Below, one piece after another: positions 1 through 5,555 of a stretch of DNA of 8,289 bases (the stretch's first letter is position 1; the number at the start of each line of letters is the position of its first letter). Origin of the DNA: Bacillota bacterium (lineage in GTDB: Bacteria; Bacillota; Clostridia; Christensenellales; Pumilibacteraceae); contig WQZE01000034.1 of NCBI GenBank assembly GCA_009780875.1, forward strand, positions 1 through 8,289, read 5' to 3'. The position numbers and the translations under genes were made by a program. Below the pieces are notes generated by a model that was not told the origin of the DNA, searched no databases, and saw only the letters and a list, made by a program, of their open reading frames with translations.

Positions 1-1190
1 AATTTGTGCCGATGGGCGTGCAAGACTTTGAGGACAAGGCATATCCTTTGGTGGGTGCCTTTGTAGATATGAGTCATACTTGGCAACAAGTATCCAAGGG
101 TGCCAAGGGATGGACAGATTCTTTTGAGGGGCTCCCCAAATTGATTGCAACCAATACAACCAATGTGATGATTGATAGCAATACAACGGCAGAGGATTTG
201 TCGGTGACGCCCATTTTTGGGCGGTTGCCACAACAAGGTACGGAGTTGGCAATCCCCTCCGCACTGTGGGAGTATATCAAGGCTTTTGGGTATTTTGACA
301 AAGAGAGTGGTGAGCAGACCCAACTTGTGGGTGAGACCGATGCTCAAAAATGGGAGCAAGTTGCACAAAAAGAATTTGGTATCTATCACAATTTTTGGGC
401 CAATAAACCAGATATTGCAGACCACCCCAGTGCACCTGTAAAGTTGGTGGGCGTGGTGGATACACAAATCAAGGTGAACGATTTTTATAGCGAGGATGGG
501 TTGCCTTTGGAGTATGCTCCAGAGATAGGGGGCAGCACCTATGAATACAACCTAGAAAAAACGCAAGCATTGATGCCCATTTTGCATAGCGGGGTCTGGG
601 AGAGTTTGCGGGCAGCAGGCATTGAGCAAGAAAGATTTGACGACACCAGGCTCAACGGCGTATTGGTCAAATCCACCCACGACAACAGCACAAGAAAAAC
701 GATCCGCAGTGTCAACAGCAAGTACGAAAAGAGGAACATCAATGTTGTTACAGCACGGGGAAAAGCGGTCAGCAACGCCTTGCTTTTCTCTGAGAATGCG
801 GGCAAACTGTTTTTGTATATGGGTGCTATTTTTATTGTGATGACAATGCTTTTGATTGCCAACTTTGTGCTTGCATCTATGGCTGCCAACAGGAAAATGA
901 TGGGTGTGTTTCGGTCTTTGGGCGTAGGAAACAAAAGCATTTTCACAATGTATGTGTCCGAGAGTGGCATCATTGCTGGGATTATTAGCGTGTTGGCCTT
1001 TGTGGGCGTGGTCATTGTCACGCCATTTTTGGACAAGATATTCAACACCAATTTGAGTCTTTTGTTTGGTGTGGATATCTTGACACCTATTTTTATGATT
1101 GGCGTGAGTTTGGTCTCCACCGCAGTGATGGTGGCGTTGCCCATTGTCAAACAAATAAAAAAACCGATTGCGAGTATTATCAAAGGGTAG
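1..1190 (+). CDS. FtsX-like ABC transporter permease, C-terminal part (5' end outside window)
   Basis: The reading frame is already open at the left edge (first whole codon at base 3), so the true start lies upstream and the GTG at 6 is not a start. About 396 residues are visible, ending with TAG. Counting from base 6, roughly residues 1-260 are soluble and probably extracytoplasmic. Three hydrophobic segments follow at about 265-288, 321-343 and 359-381. Between the first two is the cytoplasmic loop typical of the FtsX/MacB permease domain, with Arg-Lys-Met-Met-Gly-Val-Phe-Arg-Ser-Leu-Gly (the common form is RKxEIGxLRALG). The tail is KKPIASIIKG. Such permeases pair with a MacB/LolD-type ATPase, often encoded next door and not visible here; substrates include peptides, lipoproteins and antimicrobials. 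The substrate cannot be told from sequence. The 3' end is echoed twice in the downstream gap. Confidence 0.88.
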   Translation, partial: FVPMGVQDFEDKAYPLVGAFVDMSHTWQQVSKGAKGWTDSFEGLPKLIATNTTNVMIDSNTTAEDLSVTPIFGRLPQQGTELAIPSALWEYIKAFGYFDKESGEQTQLVGETDAQKWEQVAQKEFGIYHNFWANKPDIADHPSAPVKLVGVVDTQIKVNDFYSEDGLPLEYAPEIGGSTYEYNLEKTQALMPILHSGVWESLRAAGIEQERFDDTRLNGVLVKSTHDNSTRKTIRSVNSKYEKRNINVVTARGKAVSNALLFSENAGKLFLYMGAIFIVMTMLLIANFVLASMAANRKMMGVFRSLGVGNKSIFTMYVSESGIIAGIISVLAFVGVVIVTPFLDKIFNTNLSLLFGVDILTPIFMIGVSLVSTAVMVALPIVKQIKKPIASIIKG

Positions 1191-1247
1191 TGAGAGAAAG
1201 TTGCATTTTGGAATTGGGATAGTGTATTGTATTTGCGTAATAAGAGG

Positions 1248-1297
1248 GTGGTTTTTTGGGATTCAAAAAACCGATTGCAAGCATTATCAAAGGATAA
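1248..1297 (+). pseudogene. Orphan 3' end of an FtsX-like permease gene (copy 2)
   Basis: Bases 1265-1297 match the last 33 bases of the upstream permease at 29 of 33 positions. Read in the frame starting at 1262 they encode Phe then KKPIASIIKG and a TAA stop, the same ten residues that end the intact gene. All four differences are third-codon-position changes (GCG/GCA, AGT/AGC, GGG/GGA, TAG/TAA) and none changes the protein or removes the stop. That pattern suggests the fragment diverged while part of a functional paralogue and was orphaned later. The matching ccgatt words are 107 bp apart, so this copy is in a different frame. There is no room for a permease upstream; only the tail remains. 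Confidence 0.6.
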
Positions 1298-1329
1298 ATC
1301 CTTTGAGTGAGTGTATATGTGTTTTGAGT

Positions 1330-1377
1330 GTGATTTGTTGGGATTTTAGAACCGATGCACAAATCATCAAGGGATGA
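1330..1377 (+). pseudogene. More degenerate orphan permease 3' end (copy 3)
   Basis: This stretch resembles copy 2. Both begin with a GTG(A/G)TTT(G/T)TTGGGATT block (1248-1263 and 1330-1345), followed by an ACCGAT-type core and ATCA(A/T)(C/A)AAGG-like end. Translated in the frame closed by TGA at 1375-1377 it reads FRTDAQIIKG, which keeps the Ile-Ile-Lys-Gly-stop ending of the permease. Alignment to copy 2 needs small indels, and copies 1, 2 and 3 lie in three different frames. Homology is therefore less certain than for copy 2; a short conserved permease tail from another paralogue is the simplest reading. Confidence 0.4.
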
Positions 1378-1405
1378 AAACAGAGTGCAAAAAGCAAAAG
1401 AGCAA

Positions 1406-1445
1406 AACAAAAAGGCGAACCACAGGGTCGTCTTTTTGTTTTTGG
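1406..1445 (+). terminator. Rho-independent terminator after the permease region
   Basis: Bases 1406-1418 pair with 1428-1440 in a 13-bp stem containing one G-T pair. Its GC-rich top (GGCGA / TCGTC) is extended by CC/GG pairs across one mismatch, with an ACA tip. The base is A-rich on the left and runs into TTTTTGTTTTT on the right. The left flank is also A-rich, so the structure could act on both strands. It separates the permease unit from the mgtA promoter about 55 bp downstream. Confidence 0.85.
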
Positions 1446-1499
1446 TGAGGGTTTTACAAAAATTTGGGAGGGGGCAAGTGGGTGCTTGCAATCAAGTGG

Positions 1500-1528
1500 T
1501 TGACATTTTTGGAAAAATATGGTATGAT
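1500..1528 (+). promoter_or_regulatory. Sigma-A promoter for mgtA
   Basis: The -35 box TTGACA (1500-1505) is perfect consensus. The spacer is exactly 17 bp and the -10 box is TATGAT (1523-1528), preceded by TG at 1520-1521 as an extended -10. Transcription would start near 1535, giving a leader of about 55 nt before the mgtA ATG. A short inverted repeat (GCAAG at 1474-1478 with CTTGC at 1485-1489) lies just upstream and could be an operator, but it is weak. Confidence 0.85.
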
Positions 1529-1553
1529 ACAAAGATAAATATTTTGTTGAAAG

Positions 1554-1577
1554 TTTGCAAAAAGTTCTTTTTGCAAA
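1554..1577 (+). promoter_or_regulatory. Palindrome in the mgtA leader, abutting the ribosome binding site
   Basis: Bases 1554-1564 (TTTGCAAAAAG) are perfectly complementary to 1567-1577 (CTTTTTGCAAA) with only TT between; as RNA the closing pairs would open to give a small loop. The word TTTGCAAAAAG also recurs as a direct repeat at 1570-1580, running into the ribosome binding site AGGTGATC (1579-1586). The element lies inside the transcript, about 20 nt after the predicted start. It could be a repressor operator, a 5' stabilising hairpin or a modulator of ribosome access. There is no U-run after it, so it is not an attenuator terminator. Confidence 0.5.
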
Positions 1578-1590
1578 AAGGTGATCTGGT

Positions 1591-4284
1591 ATGCCAAAAA
1601 ACACAAACAAACAAATAGACACAGAGAGGCGTGCCGAGTGCGACAAGCGTCTCAAAAGATTCTCGGAGTGTGGCATTGAGGAGATTTGCACAGAGTATGA
1701 TTTTTGCGTAGACGGTTTTGGTGGAGAGGATGACAGCGACGCCATCAAGGCGAGTCGTGACCAATATGGAGCCAATCGTGTGACCGGTGAAAAAAAGCCA
1801 TCCGTACTCAAAAGACTTTTTGAGGCTTTTATCAATCCTTTCTCACTCATTTTGGTGGTGCTCGTGGGCGTTATGCTTGTGGTGGGCATCTTGGATAATG
1901 ATGTGGATTTGATTGGTATCATCATTGTAGGCGGCATTGTGTTGTTGAGCGGAACCATACGGTTTATCCAAGAGACCAAATCAAGTGTAGCAGCAGAGAA
2001 ACTGGCAGAACTCGTTGAGAACACGACCGCTGTTATTCGGGGCGGACAACGCACGGAGATACCTCTTGATGAGGTGGTGGTGGGTGATATTATACGGCTT
2101 GCAGCGGGGGATATTATTCCTGCGGATATGCGTATTTTTGTTGCCAAAGATTTGTTTGTGGGGCAATCTCAATTGACAGGGGAAAGTGAGCCCATAGAAA
2201 AATTTGGCACACCCCAAAAAGACAAACCCATCATTGAGCGGAACAACCTTGTTTTTATGGGGAGTTCGGTGGTCTCTGGCAGTGCGGTAGCCATTGTAGC
2301 CGCCGTAGGGGATGACACCATCTTGGGGCAAACCGCCAAAGTAGTGCAAAAAAAGGCGGAAAAAAGCAACTTTGAAAAAGGCATATCTAGCGTGTCCAAA
2401 TTGCTTGTGTATTTTATGCTTGCAATGGTGCCTGTCGTGTTTTTGGTCAATGGGTTTACAAGTGGCAATTGGTTCTCGGCATTTTTGTTTGGGATTGCCA
2501 TTGCGGTTGGCTTGACACCTGAGATGTTGCCAATGATTATTACAGCGTGCTTGGCCAAAGGGGCAACGATGATGGCAAAGAAAAAAACCATCATCAAAGA
2601 CCTGGATAGTATCCAAAATTTTGGGGCAATGGATGTGCTTTGCACCGACAAAACGGGCACGCTCACAATGGATAAGGTGGTGTTGCAAAAGCACCTCAAT
2701 GTCTTTGGGCAAGAAGACCCCCGAGTGCTCAAACACGCTTTTCTCAATTCGCATTTTCAGACAGGACTCAAAAACCTGATGGATTTGTCCATCATAGAAA
2801 AAACGGACGAACTGGCTCCCACCACAGAGATGCTTGCGGGGCTTGTGGAGAGATACAAAAAAATAGATGAGATACCGTTTGATTTTGTGCGTAGGCGTAT
2901 GTCCGTCGTGGTACAAGATGACGGCGGAAAAAGACAGTTGATAACCAAAGGTGCGGTGGAGGAGATGCTTGCCATCAGCAAATTTGTGGAGATTGAGGGG
3001 CAGATTGAGCCGTTGACCGATGAACTCAAAAAGAGAGTTTTGCGTACCGTGGATGGGCTCAACGGCGATGGTATGCGTGTCATTGGGGTGGCACAAAAAA
3101 CCACTTTGCCAAGTATGGATACCTTTGGGGTGGCGGACGAGAGTGAGATGGTTTTGTTTGGGTATTTGGCGTTTTTGGACCCACCCAAAGAGAGCACCGC
3201 TGATGCAATTTTGGCACTCAAAAAATACGGTGTAGATGTCAAAATTTTGACAGGAGACAACGACAAGGTCACTTTGACGGTGTGCAAACAAGTGGGATTG
3301 CAGGTCACGGGCGTGTTGCTCGGTGCCGATTTGGAAACACTCAACGATACACAATTGCGTGAGAAGGTGGAAAAAGTCAATGTCTTTGCCAAACTTTCGC
3401 CCTCGCAAAAATCAAGGGTGGTGCAAGCACTCAGAGACAATGGGCACATTGTGGGCTATATGGGGGATGGTATCAACGATGCGGCGGCGATGCGTACCGC
3501 TGATGTAGGAATCTCTGTGGATACCGCTGTGGATATTGCCAAAGAGGCGGCACATATCATCTTGCTAGAAAAAGATTTGATGGTCCTAGAAGAGGGTATC
3601 ATTGAGGGACGCAAGGTATATGCCAATATGGTCAAGTATATCAAAATCACGGTGTCCTCCAACTTTGGAAATATGTTTAGCGTGCTGGCAGCCTCCGCCT
3701 TTTTGCCGTTCTTGCCAATGCTGCCCACACAATTGATTCTTATCAACCTTGTGTATGATTTGTCTTGTACGGCACTGCCTTGGGACAATGTGGACAAGGA
3801 ATTTTTGCTCAAACCGAGGGCGTGGGAGAGTGCGTCTGTCGCCAAGTTTATGTTTTGGATAGGACCCACCAGTAGCGTGTTTGATATCAGCACCTATCTA
3901 CTTTTGTACTTGTTTATTTGCCCACAAATGTTTGGTGGGCAATACAATGACTTGACACCCGAGACGCAAGAGCAGTTTGTAAGAGTGTTTCAAGCAGGTT
4001 GGCTTGTGGAGAGCATTTGGACACAGACACTTGTCTTGCACATTTTGCGAACCGCCAAGATGCCTTTTGCAAAATCTCGTGCATCCTTTGTGCTCACAAC
4101 GATTACGGGCGTGTGTGTCGTGGTGGTATCCATTGTGCCGTACACCATTGTGGGAGAGTTGATTGGACTCAGTCCTTTCCCGCCCGTGTTTTATGCGTGG
4201 CTGTTGCTGACCGTTGCGGCGTATTTTACACTCGCATCGGTGGTCAAACATTTCTATGTCAAGAGATATGGCGAGTTGTTGTAA
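1591..4284 (+). CDS. mgtA: Magnesium-translocating P-type ATPase (MgtA/MgtB family, P3B)
   Basis: An 897-residue membrane ATPase that imports Mg2+ using ATP; the length matches E. coli MgtA. The ATG is chosen because AGGTGATC, complementary to the 16S rRNA 3' end, sits 4-5 nt upstream. Visible P-type motifs: actuator-domain TGES at 196-199, TPEMLP of TM4 at 309-314, phosphorylation site DKTGTLT with Asp353, KGA at 453-455 (nucleotide-binding domain), DPP at 530-532, TGDN at 554-557 and GDGIND at 625-630. Family-specific stretches are IQNFGAMDVLCTD before the phosphorylation site, PFDFVRRRMSVVV in the N domain and NFGNMFSVLAASAFLPFLPM after the hinge. In TM6, Asn719 and Asp723 fall in the NLxYD-type motif of the ion path. 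TM1-TM2 lie at about 82-125 and the remaining helices after about 690. It has its own strong promoter, and the leader is too short for an M-box. No frameshift or missing key residue was seen. Confidence 0.97.
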   Translation: MPKNTNKQIDTERRAECDKRLKRFSECGIEEICTEYDFCVDGFGGEDDSDAIKASRDQYGANRVTGEKKPSVLKRLFEAFINPFSLILVVLVGVMLVVGILDNDVDLIGIIIVGGIVLLSGTIRFIQETKSSVAAEKLAELVENTTAVIRGGQRTEIPLDEVVVGDIIRLAAGDIIPADMRIFVAKDLFVGQSQLTGESEPIEKFGTPQKDKPIIERNNLVFMGSSVVSGSAVAIVAAVGDDTILGQTAKVVQKKAEKSNFEKGISSVSKLLVYFMLAMVPVVFLVNGFTSGNWFSAFLFGIAIAVGLTPEMLPMIITACLAKGATMMAKKKTIIKDLDSIQNFGAMDVLCTDKTGTLTMDKVVLQKHLNVFGQEDPRVLKHAFLNSHFQTGLKNLMDLSIIEKTDELAPTTEMLAGLVERYKKIDEIPFDFVRRRMSVVVQDDGGKRQLITKGAVEEMLAISKFVEIEGQIEPLTDELKKRVLRTVDGLNGDGMRVIGVAQKTTLPSMDTFGVADESEMVLFGYLAFLDPPKESTADAILALKKYGVDVKILTGDNDKVTLTVCKQVGLQVTGVLLGADLETLNDTQLREKVEKVNVFAKLSPSQKSRVVQALRDNGHIVGYMGDGINDAAAMRTADVGISVDTAVDIAKEAAHIILLEKDLMVLEEGIIEGRKVYANMVKYIKITVSSNFGNMFSVLAASAFLPFLPMLPTQLILINLVYDLSCTALPWDNVDKEFLLKPRAWESASVAKFMFWIGPTSSVFDISTYLLLYLFICPQMFGGQYNDLTPETQEQFVRVFQAGWLVESIWTQTLVLHILRTAKMPFAKSRASFVLTTITGVCVVVVSIVPYTIVGELIGLSPFPPVFYAWLLLTVAAYFTLASVVKHFYVKRYGELL

Positions 4285-4293
4285 CGAGTGCAA

Positions 4294-4324
4294 AAGAGGT
4301 GTTGGAGTGGCGTTGCAAAGTCGT
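4294..4324 (+). repeat. Degenerate duplicate of the prfB 5' coding region
   Basis: This 31-bp stretch matches bases 4418-4448 inside prfB at 28 of 31 positions (offset 124 bp, so in a different frame). Read in its own frame it gives EVLEWRCKVVDG, against EVLEGCCKAVDLDG in RF2. The frame runs on to a TGA at 4371-4373, one base before the prfB ATG. Changes fall at first, second and third codon positions, as expected of a decaying copy. Similarity beyond the core is weak. It looks like a truncated duplication of the start of prfB left in the mgtA-prfB gap. Confidence 0.65.
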
Positions 4325-4374
4325 AGATGGGCAGGTTGTAGGGCTACAAATAAATTTGGGGACAAAAAATTGAT

Positions 4375-5487
4375 ATGCTTGATTTGATTTTACAAAAACA
4401 AAATCTTGCCAAAACCCAAGAGGTGTTGGAGGGGTGTTGCAAAGCCGTTGACTTGGATGGCTTGCGGAAAAAAAGAGTGGAGTTGGAGACCGCTATCAAC
4501 GCCGAAGGTTTTTTTAATGACACCAAAAAAGCGGCTATGGTCACGACCGAGATGAGCAAGGTGAGCAAAAAAATTGAAAGGTGTGAAAACTTTGCCAAGA
4601 GAGTGGCGGACTGCTTTGAGATGATGGAACTCCTCAAAATGGAGTATGATGAGGGCGTTGCAAGTGAGTTGCAAACCGAGATTGCCCTTTTGGGAGAGTC
4701 CATTGAGAGTTTGCACACGGAGACGATGTTGCGTGGAGAGTATGATGGCAACAATGCAATCATCTCCTTGCACGCAGGAGCGGGTGGGACAGAGGCACAA
4801 GATTGGGCGGCAATGTTGTATCGTATGTACAAAATGTACTGCGACAAAAAGGGATACACAACCAAAGAACTTGACTACATTGTGGGCGATGAGGCGGGTA
4901 TCAAGGGCGTGACTTTTTTGGTCAGTGGAGAAAACGCCTATGGATATTTGAGTGCAGAAAAAGGCGTGCATAGACTTGTGCGGATATCTCCTTTTGATAG
5001 CAACGCAAGGCGACACACTTCGTTTGCGAGTATGGAGGTGATGCCAGAAATCCAAAATGACACCGCCATTGAAATACGACAAGAGGACCTCAAAGTGGAC
5101 ACTTATCGGAGTGGCGGTGCCGGCGGACAACATGTCAACAAGACAGAGAGTGCGATACGAATCACGCATATACCCACAGGCATCATTGTGGCGTGTCAAA
5201 ATGAGCGGAGTCAAATCCAAAACAGAGAGACCGCTATGGGGATGCTACGAGCAAAACTGGTAGAAAAAAGAGAGAGAGAAAGACTTGAAAAAGCACAAAA
5301 TATACAAGGTGCTCTCAAAAAAATAGAATGGGGTAGTCAAATCAGAAGTTATGTTTTTGCACCCTATACAATGGTCAAAGACCACCGAACCAATTTTGAA
5401 AACGCAAATGTGCACGCTGTGATGGATGGGGATTTGCACCCCTTTATTGTGGATTATTTGCAAAAAAAGAGTGCCGTGAGTGGCTAG
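4375..5487 (+). CDS. prfB: Peptide chain release factor 2 (RF2)
   Basis: RF2 recognises UGA and UAA stop codons in the ribosomal A site and triggers hydrolysis of peptidyl-tRNA. The 370-residue protein carries the stop-codon reading tripeptide Ser-Pro-Phe at 205-207 and the catalytic GGQ at 250-252, both at E. coli RF2 numbering. Around them are the diagnostic blocks GAGGTEAQDW, GVHRLVR, RRHTSF, HVNKTES, RITHIPTG and WGSQIRSYVF. Residue 246 is Ser, not the Thr of E. coli K-12. The ATG at 4375 gives a family-normal N terminus; its only Shine-Dalgarno candidate, GGGGA at 4358-4362, is 12 nt away, so initiation may be weak or coupled. Unlike most bacterial prfB genes it is one continuous frame with no internal TGA. 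It follows mgtA by 90 bp with no clear promoter or terminator between. RF2 is normally modified at the GGQ glutamine by PrmC, which is not seen here. Confidence 0.97.
   Translation: MLDLILQKQNLAKTQEVLEGCCKAVDLDGLRKKRVELETAINAEGFFNDTKKAAMVTTEMSKVSKKIERCENFAKRVADCFEMMELLKMEYDEGVASELQTEIALLGESIESLHTETMLRGEYDGNNAIISLHAGAGGTEAQDWAAMLYRMYKMYCDKKGYTTKELDYIVGDEAGIKGVTFLVSGENAYGYLSAEKGVHRLVRISPFDSNARRHTSFASMEVMPEIQNDTAIEIRQEDLKVDTYRSGGAGGQHVNKTESAIRITHIPTGIIVACQNERSQIQNRETAMGMLRAKLVEKRERERLEKAQNIQGALKKIEWGSQIRSYVFAPYTMVKDHRTNFENANVHAVMDGDLHPFIVDYLQKKSAVSG
4428..4452 (+). other. Probable fossil of the RF2 programmed +1 frameshift site
   Basis: In E. coli prfB, codon 25 CTT is followed by an in-frame TGA; slippage on CTT-T reads GAC as Asp26, helped by AGGGGG three bases upstream. 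Here codons 25-26 are GTT GAC (4447-4452), so Asp26 is kept but one T is missing and the frame is already continuous. Numbering agrees because SPF (205-207) and GGQ (250-252) also sit at E. coli positions. A Shine-Dalgarno-like GGAGGGG lies at 4428-4434 within Val-Leu-Glu-Gly codons, matching the Val-Leu-Arg-Gly codons that form the stimulator in E. coli, but it is 12 nt from codon 25 rather than 3. The element can no longer autoregulate by frameshifting. Confidence 0.6.
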
Positions 5488-5555
5488 AATAGGCTCTCGT
5501 AGTTTTTGAAATTTTTGGTTGGTGTGAGAAACAAGCCAAATACAAGAGGTTGTGT

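Noticed and set aside
539..1183. Long - strand frames opposite the permease
   Set aside because: Two overlapping frames sit opposite conserved FtsX-domain codons; no ribosome binding site or motif supports either.
1168..1377. 69-codon + strand frame spanning the permease end and gap
   Set aside because: It overlaps the permease 3' end out of frame and has no ribosome binding site. Its only meaningful part is the permease-like tail already listed.
1474..1489. GCAAG/CTTGC inverted repeat just upstream of the mgtA promoter
   Set aside because: Five base pairs is too short to list as an operator without conservation data.
1380..1590. M-box or other riboswitch ahead of mgtA
   Set aside because: The predicted leader is about 55 nt with a single small palindrome; the region before it is a terminator and core promoter.
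1287..2147. 286-codon open frame on the - strand over the mgtA promoter and start
   Set aside because: It is Ser/Thr/Pro-rich shadow translation, half opposite mgtA and half across the terminator and promoter, with no homology I can recognise.
1981..3408. 475-codon open frame on the - strand inside mgtA
   Set aside because: It lies wholly opposite a clearly identified mgtA and has a His/Cys/Gln-rich composition with no family motif. It arises from the codon bias of the + strand gene.
4336..4349. TTGTA/TACAA hairpin as a terminator between mgtA and prfB
   Set aside because: The stem is only five A/T-rich base pairs and no T-run follows; it would not stop transcription.
4369..4371. ATT as the prfB start codon
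   Set aside because: Its spacing to GGGGA (6 nt) is better than that of the ATG, but ATT starts are very rare and the ATG at 4375 gives family-normal numbering.
4449..4452. Active +1 frameshift at CGT TGA C in prfB
   Set aside because: The alternative frame is closed by TGA at 4377-4379 and has no usable start before 4449, the codon is not the slippery CTT, and prfB is already continuous.
5550..5552. TTG at 5550 as start of the unknown membrane protein
   Set aside because: It overlaps the AAGAGGT ribosome binding site, which is correctly placed for the ATG at 5556.
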